From an uncultured Bacilli bacterium (GTDB taxonomy: Bacteria; Bacillota_I; Bacilli_A; RF39; UBA660), in NCBI GenBank assembly GCA_934098665.1, contig CAKOOO010000008.1:1-38900 (forward strand): 38,900 bases of DNA, read 5' to 3'. Shown piece after piece: positions 8,355-17,139 of this stretch. Position numbers and translations under genes: made by a program. How positions within the stretch are numbered: the first letter of the stretch is position 1; the number at the start of each line of letters is the position of its first letter. Under the pieces are notes generated by a model, which saw only the letters and a program-made list of their open reading frames with translations, made no database searches and had not been told where the DNA came from.

Positions 8355-8741
8355 TTAATCCTTTATATGAGCCATTAAACCATATATTTCTTCATTAATA
8401 TTAAGATTATTGTAAGTAACAATTATTACTGTATCTTTGGGAAGTCCAAAAGTAGATATTTTTTTTGCCTTTAAAAGTTCTTTAAATTTTAATTGTTCTT
8501 CTTTAGTAATACTATCAATTTTATCTATAACTAAAATTTTAGTTGCATCAAAAAGAGGACTTAACCATTTCGGAGGAAAATATGCATTTTTCTTATAATA
8601 GCCAACAAGTTCTTCTTTTTCGCATGATGCAGGTAAATAAACACTATTAGGAAATACAAAATTATCTGGTACCTTTATTAAAATTGGACATACATTACTT
8701 TTCATATAACTATACAGTAGTTCTTTTTTTTCTTCACTCAT
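8355..8741 (-). CDS. Small AAA-like protein lacking a P-loop
   Basis: 128 aa, not recognised by name. Residues about 68-115 (ATKILVIDKIDSITKEEQLKFKELL, then LPKDTVIIVTYNNLNI) match in order the Walker B to sensor-1 stretch of the ATPase upstream (HILFFDELTNALPSIQG, then LPDNARVVAAGNEME). No GxxxxGK[ST] P-loop is present. It therefore looks like a degenerate half of an AAA module, perhaps a regulatory or scaffold partner of the MoxR ring; that role is inferred. Its ATG (8741) overlaps the TGA stop of the ATPase gene by 4 bp (ATGA), and the stop is followed 1 bp later by the VWA gene, so it is translationally coupled in the middle of the operon. Confidence 0.75.
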   Translation of the reverse strand: MSEEKKELLYSYMKSNVCPILIKVPDNFVFPNSVYLPASCEKEELVGYYKKNAYFPPKWLSPLFDATKILVIDKIDSITKEEQLKFKELLKAKKISTFGLPKDTVIIVTYNNLNINEEIYGLMAHIKD

Positions 8742-10549
8742 AATTTTCTTTTCCCTTCCATTTCATATTCTAAAACCATTTCCAGTTTTTCTTCATTATT
8801 TTGACTCCATAATAAGTTAAATAATGATAAATATTCTTGCCCTAATTTTTCTATAAAACATTTTACCACTTCATAATATTTTATGTCTATATTTGTAAGA
8901 CTTCCTACGGTTATATATTTTTCAGCAATATCCATATTTAGCATTTCTTCAGTAATATTACCGTTTATTATATCATTTAAAGTTATTGTTTTTGTTTTAC
9001 AAAAATGACAAAACTCTTTAGTTATTTCATTTCCTACCAAAGCTCGAATCATTTCTGGTTTTCCAGTTTTATAAAGTATCTTTGAGGCCATTTCCCATTT
9101 TCTTGGATCAGCATTCGGTTTTTCACCAGTATATTCACTTCGAAGAGATGATCCATTTGTATATGCTATATAAGATATTATTGCTGGATGAATATTATTT
9201 TCACTTGCCCATTTTATCCATGATGGTGTAGTTGTTTTTATATATACATGTGCAAATCTATTAAATAATGGCTTAGATAATTTATTTGCACTTATACTTT
9301 CTTCCATTTCATTTCCTGCTGCTACCACTCTTGCATTATCCGGTAGTTTCCATTTACCATTTACCTCTTTACCAAGTATTATATTAAAGGCTATTCCTTG
9401 AATACTTGGTAGTGCATTTGTAAGTTCATCAAAAAATAATATATGATTTTTATCTGGTTCTTTTTCACAAATACTTTCTAATTTAATAAGCCATGTCGGT
9501 TTTATATCTATCATTTCATTAGTAATTGAGTTATATACACTCTTACCATTTAAACTATCAGGTGTTGCATTACATAAATAAATCATAATAGCATTTTTAT
9601 CAAGGGTTTTAATTCTTGCACTTTTACCTTCCGAAGAATTACCATGTAAGAATACCGCCACATCACTTTCTATAGCTCCCTTTATAATTTCTTCTTCACT
9701 AACATTTTCAAAATCAAAATTATATGTATTATAAGTTAATTTATTAATTTTTTTATTAACAAATTTTTTTTCTAAAGCAAATAAATCTTTAGCCATATAT
9801 TCATCCATAAACTTTTTAATAAATGTATTTTCAAACTTACCATCATAATAATTATTTTGAGAAAATTTTATATTAGAAATAAGACCATATTTACAGATAA
9901 ATGTTTTTGTTTCATCATCTACAAGCCACTGTACAGGTAATATCTCAACCCATATATATTCACTATTACCATAACTTTTATTATTAAATATTACATCACT
10001 TTTATTAAGAAAATTTATTTTACATCTTACAAAATATCTATTATCAATAGTATACTCTTTTAAAGTTTCTACTTTATCAGATAAAACATAAGAAAATGTA
10101 ATTCCAGTTTCCTTTAAAGTTTTATTAAAAGTTCTATTTAGTTTTATTTGCATTTCGCTCTCTGGTACATTTTGTGGATATCTACCAAAATCGATTATTT
10201 TTTCATTATCTATAAAACGCATATTATAATTTCTCAAATTATTATAAACTTTTTCATTTCTAAAAATTGGTCTTATTACACCACGTTCATATTCTGGATT
10301 TACGACAATTTTTCCACCCTTAAAGTCAATACATATTACTTTACCTTTGGGTGCAGGACTTTTTGTATATGCAAGTGAAAAGTTACCATATTCACCATTT
10401 GGGCCAAGTCATTTTCTATAAGAAGCACCGCTTAAATAAGCAAAATCTGTTGATTTTGTTTGTGCTCTATAACTAGGTAAAATTGTTAATGTAAGTGGGC
10501 CCCATACATTCTCAGTCACTAAAAGGTCTAAATTAATAATATTTTCCAT
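8738..10549 (-). CDS. MoxR-family AAA ATPase with N-terminal extension, interrupted by in-frame TGA
   Basis: The natural gene seems to start at ATG 10549 behind GGGGGATAT, giving 603 codons. Codon 47 is TGA (10411-10409): SYRK-stop-LGPNGEYGNF. Downstream the frame stays open to 8738 with no other start that has an SD; the first possible ones are TTG 10237 and ATG 10222. N-terminal region: GVIRPIF, then FGRYPQNV and WVEILPVQWLVDDET, a lineage-typical DUF6273-like module. ATPase core (numbering from 10549): Walker A GNSSEGKS at 303-310, Walker B HILFFDE ending at E375, sensor-1 VVAAGNEME, then a NRFAHVYIK block. MoxR ATPases remodel partners together with VWA proteins, which follow here. Either a nonsense allele, a read-through gene, a shortened functional protein, or a sequence error. 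Confidence 0.8.
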
Positions 10550-10553
10550 ATAT

Positions 10554-10601
10554 CCCCCATAAATTTATGATTATAATACCATATAAAAATATCTAATACA
10601 A
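10554..10601 (-). promoter_or_regulatory. Promoter and GGGGG leader of the MoxR operon
   Basis: TTGTAT (10601-10596), 17 bp, TATTAT (10578-10573), 14 bp, GGGGG (10558-10554), then ATG 10549. The predicted 5' leader is only about 20 nt. Confidence 0.6.
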
Positions 10602-10606
10602 CTAAT

Positions 10607-10633
10607 AAAATATTAAAAAATTTCTAATATTTT
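10607..10633 (-). terminator. Possible terminator of the flavoprotein pair
   Basis: AAAATATTA (10607-10615) and TAATATTTT (10625-10633) form a 9-bp AU-only stem just after the stop at 10634. The U run on the minus strand is weak. Confidence 0.4.
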
Positions 10634-12184
10634 TTAATTTTTATATATTGAAGCAATAATTCTTGAAACTTTTATTCCTTCGATAGCACTTGTGGTAATT
10701 CCTCCAGAATAGCCAGAACCTTCGCCAATAACATATACTCCTTTTATATTGCACTGCATATTTTCATCTCTTTCAAATTTAACTGGACTACTAGTTTTAC
10801 TTTCAACAGCAGCAATAATAACATTATCATCATCAAAGTCTTTAATTTTTTTTCCAAAATAAGTTATAGCCTCTTTTAAAGATTTATTGATATCTTCATC
10901 AAATACTTCATTTATATTTGCATAAGTATATTTTCCTTTAATGCATAAATTACTAAAGTTTTTTGTGTTTAAAGTATTATCTTTATAATCTTTAAAAGTT
11001 TGAATTAACACATCACCATTTCCTAAATTATATGCTTTTTTTTCTAAATTTTCTTGATATTTTATTCCTCCTAAAGGACTAGTGCCAAAATCTTTTTCGT
11101 TAACAGAAACAACAATTGCACTATTAGCACATTTACTATCTCTTTTTGCATAGCTCATCCCATTAATAGATAAAAAACCTTTTTCACTAGATGAATTTAC
11201 AACATATCCTCCAGGGCACATACAAAATGAATAAACACCTTTGTCAGTACTTGCTTGATAGGTTAATTTATATTCTGCGGGTGGTAAAAATTTATTTGCT
11301 TTTCCATATTGATTTTCATTAATTAATTTTTGATCATGTATTATTCTAATGCCTACTGCAAATGGTTTACTTTTAATATTTACACCTTTTTCATAAAGAA
11401 GAGTAAAAGTATCTTTTGCACCATGTCCTATAGCCAAAATTAAATTATCCGTTTTATAAATATCTTTATTATTAATAACTATACTATCTATTTTGCCATC
11501 ATTTATTAAAATATCAGTTAGCATACTTTCAAAATGAATTTCCCCATTATTAGATATAACTTTTTCACGCATATTTTTTACAATATCCTTTAGTTTATCT
11601 GTACCTATATGAGGATGATTTTCATAAAGCACGTTTTCATCAGCACCATTTTGATAAAATATTTCTAAAACTTTTGAAATAAGTCCCTCTTTATCCTTAA
11701 TACTTGTCATTAATTTTCCATCAGAAAAAGTTCCCGCTCCACCTTCTCCAAAAAGAACATTAGAGTTTGCATTTAATTTATTATTATTCCAAAAATTAAT
11801 TACATCTTTTTCTCTTTCTTCAATGCATTTACCTCTTTCAAAAACAATTACTTTATAGCCAAGTGATGATAAAATATAAGAAGCAAACATACCCGCAGGA
11901 CCAAAACCAATAATTATAATAGGACCATTTAGTTTATTTTTACCAGTAACTTTAATTTCATTAACAATAGGTTTGTACTTTAAAATATTTTCATTAAATT
12001 TAATTTTTTCATTTGATTTAATTACTACATCATAAACATAAAATACATTATTTTTATTTCTCGCATCAATTGATTTATGTAATATTTTTTCTAAAGTAAA
12101 ATTATTAGTTTTAATTTTTTTAAAGATTTCTTCATTTAAATTTCCCTTAATAACACTTACTTTAATATTTCTAACTCTTATCAT
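10634..12184 (-). CDS. FAD-dependent dehydrogenase, COG2509 type
   Basis: 516 aa. An N-terminal 90-residue domain (MIRVRNIKVSVIKG...) precedes an FAD dinucleotide-binding motif GFGPAGMFASYILSSLGYKVIVFERG around residues 108-134. The next family block is LFGEGGAGTFSDGKLMTSI, then GHGAKDTF, FAVGIRI, and a C-terminal FAD site GVYVIGEGSGYSGGITTSA. This matches the uncharacterised NAD(FAD)-utilising dehydrogenases of COG2509; the substrate is not known. Translationally coupled: its ATG lies inside the last codons of the 12171 gene, with SD AAAGGA. Two flavoproteins side by side suggest a shared redox role. Cytosolic, no signal peptide. Confidence 0.88.
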   Translation of the reverse strand: MIRVRNIKVSVIKGNLNEEIFKKIKTNNFTLEKILHKSIDARNKNNVFYVYDVVIKSNEKIKFNENILKYKPIVNEIKVTGKNKLNGPIIIIGFGPAGMFASYILSSLGYKVIVFERGKCIEEREKDVINFWNNNKLNANSNVLFGEGGAGTFSDGKLMTSIKDKEGLISKVLEIFYQNGADENVLYENHPHIGTDKLKDIVKNMREKVISNNGEIHFESMLTDILINDGKIDSIVINNKDIYKTDNLILAIGHGAKDTFTLLYEKGVNIKSKPFAVGIRIIHDQKLINENQYGKANKFLPPAEYKLTYQASTDKGVYSFCMCPGGYVVNSSSEKGFLSINGMSYAKRDSKCANSAIVVSVNEKDFGTSPLGGIKYQENLEKKAYNLGNGDVLIQTFKDYKDNTLNTKNFSNLCIKGKYTYANINEVFDEDINKSLKEAITYFGKKIKDFDDDNVIIAAVESKTSSPVKFERDENMQCNIKGVYVIGEGSGYSGGITTSAIEGIKVSRIIASIYKN

Positions 12185-13346
12185 TAATATCCTTTCCTGA
12201 AATTAAGCCAGTTATAAAACACTCCATTAAATTATAGCCACCACATTTACCAGTTAAATCAATAATTTCGCCGATTAAATATAAATTATTAGTTAACTTA
12301 GACTCCATTGTATCAAGGTTTATTTCTAAAAGAGAAATACCGCCCATAGTAACCTGAGCTTTATCATAATCATTTGTGCCAAATACATTTAAAGTAAATG
12401 AAGTAAGACTATCCTTTAAAAGTTTCTTTTCATTTTCAGTAAGACTTTTAAATCTTGCGTTTTCATTAATTTTAGTTTTTTTAAAAATATATTTTAATAC
12501 TTTATAATTAACTATACTTTCTAAAGAGTTTATTAAACTTAACTTAGGTAGTTTATTAAATCTTTCTTCGAAAAAATTATTAGTTTCTGGCAAAAAATTT
12601 ATTTTTAAAGTAAGATTATCCTTTTTAACATAGCAACTTAAATTAAATATACATATTCCAGAGACCCCATAATCAATAAACTGAAGTTCACCTTTTTCTT
12701 TTGCTAAAAGTTTATCATTATCATATAGACTAACACTTGCGTTAAGTCTAACACCAGAAAGTTCCTTTATAGGATTTGTTTTTATTTGCGTTAAACATGG
12801 ATATAAATTTGTTACACTATGGCCAAAGCTTTTAATTAAAGAATATAATTTACCATCACTACCTGTTTTAGGATAACTTTTTCCACCACTTGCAATAACA
12901 AGTTTATCACATTTATACTTATCATTTATTATATATTTATTATCTATTTTTTTAATATCAATAACTTCTTCATTAAAAATAAACTTAATGCCTTTATTAT
13001 TACATTTTTCATAAAGTAAATTATTTACACTTGAACTATTATGTGAATATGGATAATAATAACCATTTATAATATCTGGATATATACCAATTTTTTCAAG
13101 TGAAGAAAACATTTTATTTTTATTTTTTTCATTTATAATATTTTTAATAGCATCCATGTTTTCTGAGAAATAACAATTTTCCTCAAAATTTTCATTTGCA
13201 TAATTACATCTCCCACTTCCTGTTAGTAAAAGTTTTTTTCCAGGTTTATCATTTTTTTCAATTACTATTACTTTATTATTTTCATTTTTAGCATTTATAG
13301 CGCACATCATCCCTGATGGACCAGCACCAATTATAATTATATCCAT
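12171..13346 (-). CDS. NAD(P)/FAD-dependent oxidoreductase, HI0933/YhiN family
   Basis: 391 aa, typical length for the family. The N-terminal FAD-binding motif IIGAGPSGMMCAINA is followed by VIEKNDKPGKKLLLTGSGRCNYAN, the hallmark of HI0933-like flavoproteins. Further blocks are LVIASGGKSYPKTGSDG and a C-terminal QVTMGGISLLEIN and GEIIDLTGKCGGYNL. The family is structurally known but its physiological substrate is not established. Starts at ATG 13346 behind GGGAAG. Overlaps the next gene (stop TAG 12171-12173), forming a two-gene operon with the COG2509 protein. Confidence 0.92.
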   Translation of the reverse strand: MDIIIIGAGPSGMMCAINAKNENNKVIVIEKNDKPGKKLLLTGSGRCNYANENFEENCYFSENMDAIKNIINEKNKNKMFSSLEKIGIYPDIINGYYYPYSHNSSSVNNLLYEKCNNKGIKFIFNEEVIDIKKIDNKYIINDKYKCDKLVIASGGKSYPKTGSDGKLYSLIKSFGHSVTNLYPCLTQIKTNPIKELSGVRLNASVSLYDNDKLLAKEKGELQFIDYGVSGICIFNLSCYVKKDNLTLKINFLPETNNFFEERFNKLPKLSLINSLESIVNYKVLKYIFKKTKINENARFKSLTENEKKLLKDSLTSFTLNVFGTNDYDKAQVTMGGISLLEINLDTMESKLTNNLYLIGEIIDLTGKCGGYNLMECFITGLISGKDINDKS

Positions 13347-13372
13347 ATTTTCACTTCCCTATTTATTATATC

Positions 13373-13394
13373 AAAAAAAATCCTAAAAAGGATT
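13373..13394 (-). terminator. Terminator of the 177-aa membrane protein gene
   Basis: On the minus strand AATCC (13394-13390), 6-nt loop, GGATT (13383-13379), then T8. It overlaps the stop codon at 13393. Confidence 0.7.
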
Positions 13395-13926
13395 ATTTTA
13401 AAGTAATTTTTCTAACCATTGGCTTTTCTATAGAAACATCTTTATTTTTATCTAAATATCTTTCATAATTATAAACTTCTTTGTATTCTACCATTTTAGA
13501 TAAACTTTCATATTCCTTTTCAAGTGTTTCTTTTTCCTCGAGAATAATTAAACTTTTTCCTGTAGCTTCAGTTATTTGCTTTTTTAATTTTCTTAAGCTA
13601 CCAAGAAGTTCATTTAATGTAACATTTGCACAAACATTAAGACCTAAAACACAAAAAGCAGCAGTTGGATTTGAAAAAGTTAAAAATACACCACAAATAG
13701 TAAAAAATGTAATAATTATGTTTAAATAAGTTCTTATAAAACTATGAATATCTTTTTTTGCTATAAAACTAGATAAACTTTCTAGTTCTTTTTGTTTTTC
13801 CTCGAGCATATTTTGAAGTTTTAACATGTTTTCTGGATCACAAGAGCATTTAATCATTTTTATATTACCATTTTCATTTGTAACAGCATAAATATTATCA
13901 TTTAAATTAACATATTCTTTATTCAT
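13393..13926 (-). CDS. Hypothetical membrane protein with flanking coiled coils
   Basis: 177 aa, family not recognised. Residues about 30-55 (LKLQNMLEEKQKELESL) and 110-145 (LRKLKKQITEATGKSL...EKETLEKEYESL) are predicted coiled coils. Between them are two hydrophobic stretches, YLNIIITFFTICGVFLTF and AAFCVLGLNVCANVTL, likely a membrane hairpin with both ends in the cytosol. Two cysteines lie near the start (CSCDPENM). SD GGGG lies 8 nt before ATG 13926. It has its own terminator, so it is probably a single gene. Confidence 0.75.
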   Translation of the reverse strand: MNKEYVNLNDNIYAVTNENGNIKMIKCSCDPENMLKLQNMLEEKQKELESLSSFIAKKDIHSFIRTYLNIIITFFTICGVFLTFSNPTAAFCVLGLNVCANVTLNELLGSLRKLKKQITEATGKSLIILEEKETLEKEYESLSKMVEYKEVYNYERYLDKNKDVSIEKPMVRKITLK

Positions 13927-13989
13927 AATTTTCCCCAGATAAATGGTATATTATCATAAATAAAATTTTATATCAAGATTAAATCACCT

Positions 13990-14014
13990 AAAAAAAACCT
14001 TAAACAAGGTTTTT
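13990..14014 (-). terminator. Terminator of htpG
   Basis: AAAACCTT (13994-14001), loop AAAC, AAGGTTTT (14006-14013), with an A run on its left that gives a U tract in the minus transcript. It overlaps the htpG stop codon. Confidence 0.8.
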
Positions 14015-15896
14015 ATTTTGACAATAAATCACAAACTAAATTAGATAGTTCTGTTGGATTATCAATAGGAAGTCCTTCAATTAATTTACTTTGAGCATAT
14101 AATACTTTAGTATATTTTTCAAACTGCTTTTCATTATTTTTATATAATTCATTTAATTTAGAAAGTATTGGATGATTTTCATTTATTTCAAGTGTTAATG
14201 ATGATGAAACTTTTTCGCTATTTGGCATTGCATTAATCACTTTTTCCATTTGTGTAGAAATAGCACCATTACTTGTTAAACATACTGGATGATTTTTAAG
14301 TTTATTAGTTATTTTAACATCACTAACTTTATCCTTTAAAATATCTTTCATTTTAGAAAGCATATCTTTACTTTCTTCATTTAATTTAGAAAGCTGTTCT
14401 TTTTCATCTTTAGTGTCTAAATCTAGTGATGAATCACATACATTTTTAAAGCTTTTTTCCATAAATGTATTAATTGCCCCAATAGTAAATTCATCAGCAT
14501 AATCAGTTAAATATAATATATCATAACCTTTATCCTTAACCATTTCCACTTGAGGTAATAAATCTATTTTTTCTATAGTTTCTCCGCATGCATAATAAAT
14601 TTCTTTTTGCTCACTATCCATAGAGTCAACATATTCTTTTAAAGTTATAAAGTCTTTTTTCTTTGATGAATAAAATATTAATAAATCAAGAACTTTGTCT
14701 TTATTAATGCCATAACTTCCATATATACCAAATTTAATTTGATTACCAAAACTTTCAAAGAATTTCTTATAACTATCAAAATCTTTAGTAAGAAGCTCTA
14801 GTAAAGCACAGTGCACTTTAGTTTCTATTCCTTTTGCTATGCCTAAAACATGTTTATCATTTTGAAGTGTTTCACGAGATATATTTAAAGGAATATCATC
14901 AGTATCTATAATACCTTTTACAAATGAATAATAATCAGGAAGTAGTTTTTCACATTTATCCATTATAAGTACGCCATTTGTATAAAGTTCCAATCCTTTT
15001 TTATATTCTTTATAATAATAATCAAATGGTGCATGTGATGGAATATATAAAAGTGCTTTATAATTTTCCAGTCCTTCAGCATTATAATGAATAACTTTTA
15101 AAGGTTTTTCGTAATCTGAAAATTTTGAGGTATAAAAATTATCATATTCATCAGGCGTTATATCTTTTTTATCTTTTTTCCATAATGGTTTCATAGAGTT
15201 TAATGTTTGAACTTCTTTATATGTTTCATATTCATCTTTGCTACCCTCTTTTAAACGAGAGTTTTCTACTTCCATCATAATTGGATATTTAATATAATCA
15301 CTATATTTTTTAATTAAGTTTCTTATAGTGTATTCTTCCATAAAATCAGAATATTTTTCATCATCAGTATCATCCTTTAAATAAAGAATAATATCTGTAC
15401 CATTTTCTTTTTTCGTAGCTTTTGAGGTAGTATAGCCCTCTACACCTTCGCTAGCCCAAATATATGCATCATTACTTTTAATTTTTTTAGAAATAACTTC
15501 GACTTTTTTTGAGACCATAAATGCAGAGTAAAAACCTACACCAAACTGACCAATTATTTCATTATCTTTACTGCCAGGATTTTCCTCTTTAAATTTTAAT
15601 GTTCCACTTTCAGCAATTGTACCTAGTGCTTTATCAAGTTCTTCCTCACTCATACCTATACCATTATCAGATATAGTTAAAGTTCTATTATCTTTATTTA
15701 CTGAGATAAATATTTTTAAGTCTGCTGGATTTATACTTATCGAGGCATCTTTAGACTTTTCAAAAACAAGTTTATCTATAGCATCACTTGCATTAGAAAT
15801 AAGTTCACGTAAAAATATTTCTTTATTTGTATAAATTGAGTTAATCATTAAATCAAGTACTCTTTTACTTGATGATTTAAATTCTTTCTTTTTCAT
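14013..15896 (-). CDS. htpG: Molecular chaperone HtpG (Hsp90)
   Basis: 627 aa. GHKL ATPase signatures: IFLRELISNASDAIDKL, SDNGIGMSEEELD, GTIAESGTLKF and IGQFGVGFYSAFMV. Middle-domain block LNISRETLQND and a C-terminal dimerisation domain are present. Cytosolic ATP-dependent chaperone. I take ATG 15896 as start because GGAG lies 9 nt before it, whereas the ATG at 15905 touches the GGAG. A CIRCE operator overlaps its promoter, so HrcA control is likely. In B. subtilis htpG is a class III heat-shock gene without CIRCE, so the wiring differs here. Single gene with its own terminator. Confidence 0.97.
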   Translation of the reverse strand: MKKKEFKSSSKRVLDLMINSIYTNKEIFLRELISNASDAIDKLVFEKSKDASISINPADLKIFISVNKDNRTLTISDNGIGMSEEELDKALGTIAESGTLKFKEENPGSKDNEIIGQFGVGFYSAFMVSKKVEVISKKIKSNDAYIWASEGVEGYTTSKATKKENGTDIILYLKDDTDDEKYSDFMEEYTIRNLIKKYSDYIKYPIMMEVENSRLKEGSKDEYETYKEVQTLNSMKPLWKKDKKDITPDEYDNFYTSKFSDYEKPLKVIHYNAEGLENYKALLYIPSHAPFDYYYKEYKKGLELYTNGVLIMDKCEKLLPDYYSFVKGIIDTDDIPLNISRETLQNDKHVLGIAKGIETKVHCALLELLTKDFDSYKKFFESFGNQIKFGIYGSYGINKDKVLDLLIFYSSKKKDFITLKEYVDSMDSEQKEIYYACGETIEKIDLLPQVEMVKDKGYDILYLTDYADEFTIGAINTFMEKSFKNVCDSSLDLDTKDEKEQLSKLNEESKDMLSKMKDILKDKVSDVKITNKLKNHPVCLTSNGAISTQMEKVINAMPNSEKVSSSLTLEINENHPILSKLNELYKNNEKQFEKYTKVLYAQSKLIEGLPIDNPTELSNLVCDLLSK

Positions 15897-15931
15897 TTTT
15901 TTCATCTCCAATAATGTTATAGCACACAAAA

Positions 15932-15958
15932 ATAGCACTTGTCAAGTTAAAGTGCTAT
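15932..15958 (-). promoter_or_regulatory. CIRCE operator over the htpG promoter
   Basis: ATAGCACTT (15932-15940), exactly 9 bp, AAGTGCTAT (15950-15958); consensus CIRCE is TTAGCACTC-N9-GAGTGCTAA. On the minus strand TTGACA sits inside the element, followed 18 bp later by TATAAC, so a bound repressor (HrcA) would cover the -35 box. The element also abuts the stop codon of the phosphoesterase gene at 15959. Confidence 0.85.
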
Positions 15959-17131
15959 TTACTTTAATATTCTATTACATTCATTATTTCTATCAATAAA
16001 ATCAAATGAATTAGTACTTAAAATTTCTCCTTTCAAAGAAAAATCAATATGTTTTACTTTTGTATTTACAATAAGACTATCAGAAAAATTTAAAGTAAGC
16101 TCTAATGCACAAGGAATAGATGTCAAATAAGAAAGTGATGGAACACTGATTTTTAAAATATCATTTGAAAATTTTGTATTAAATTTATGAGAATGTCCCC
16201 ACAAATATATGGGCACAAACATATTTTTTCCTTTACCAAAAGTTTTATGATATAAATAAATATAATCTTTCTTAGGCTCTAAATCATATTTTATTTCAAT
16301 TAAGCCTTTATAATAGTTTAATGGTACTATATCATGTCTATAATTATTTAATAAATTAATTAAATCAACTGATTTACGTTTTATAAGTGAATAATCATGA
16401 TCTCCTAAAATAGAAAAAGTTAAAATATTTTCATCATAAGGATATTTTTCAATTAAATAACTTGCTTGCTCAATAGGATTTTCAATAGTTTTTTCATGTA
16501 TACCAAATGTTCCATCAATTAAATCTCCAGTACATAAAATTATGTGAATATTATTTTTTTTAGCATAATCATAAACTTTAGATACAAGATTAATATCAGA
16601 AAGTTTGTTTCCAACATGAATATCTGATATGACCATACATTTTAAACTATTTGCATCCTTTTGAGTAAGTATTGTCTTTTTTTGACTATCTATGTTATCA
16701 GAAATTTCTTTGCACTTTTTATATGTTATATTACCATCAGAAAAATATTTTCTTTTTTCTACATAACCATTATTTTCTAAAGAAAGTATCATTTCGTATA
16801 ATTTCTTTTTAGAAATTGAAAGTATTTCACAAATTTCATTAGCAGTTTTATTTTCCTTAAATAAAGTAAGTAGTTTATCATTTAAATTAATTTTATAATC
16901 TATAAAAGAATCATATTTTTTACATAATGAAGATAAATACCAACGCATTTTAGGAAAAACTCTTTTATATAAAGCATCTGATATTTTTTTATCAGATATT
17001 TTATTATAAGTATCTAAATTTTTACCAAACTTTATATATAAAATTTCTTTTTCATATGGTGATAAAAATTCTATAATATCCTCGATATCATTTTTGTTAT
17101 ATCCATAAAAATAATCATTAATTGTTTTCAT
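15959..17131 (-). CDS. Calcineurin-like phosphoesterase with N-terminal helix-turn-helix region
   Basis: 390 aa. The second half is a metallophosphoesterase: MVISDIHVG (DxH), CTGDLIDG (GDxxD), ILGDHDYS (the GNHD site with Asp in place of Asn), YHKTFG and LWGHSHKF (GHxH). All metal-ligand motifs are present, so it is probably active; the substrate is unknown. The first 140 residues include IKFGKNLDTYNKISDKKISDALYKRV and ANEICEILSISKKKLYEMILSLENNGYVEKR, which looks like a winged-helix/HTH unit, so it may bind DNA. SD AGGAGG lies before ATG 17131. Starts 8 bp after the amidoligase stop at 17140, so the two genes probably form an operon. Confidence 0.85.
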   Translation of the reverse strand: MKTINDYFYGYNKNDIEDIIEFLSPYEKEILYIKFGKNLDTYNKISDKKISDALYKRVFPKMRWYLSSLCKKYDSFIDYKINLNDKLLTLFKENKTANEICEILSISKKKLYEMILSLENNGYVEKRKYFSDGNITYKKCKEISDNIDSQKKTILTQKDANSLKCMVISDIHVGNKLSDINLVSKVYDYAKKNNIHIILCTGDLIDGTFGIHEKTIENPIEQASYLIEKYPYDENILTFSILGDHDYSLIKRKSVDLINLLNNYRHDIVPLNYYKGLIEIKYDLEPKKDYIYLYHKTFGKGKNMFVPIYLWGHSHKFNTKFSNDILKISVPSLSYLTSIPCALELTLNFSDSLIVNTKVKHIDFSLKGEILSTNSFDFIDRNNECNRILK

Positions 17132-17139
17132 ATATCCTC

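Noticed and set aside
10409..10411. TGA read as tryptophan (Mycoplasma-type code)
   Set aside because: All other tryptophans checked use TGG, and TGA ends genes at 8738, 29570 and 19246, two of them in ATGA overlaps. A recoded genome would show many in-frame TGA codons.
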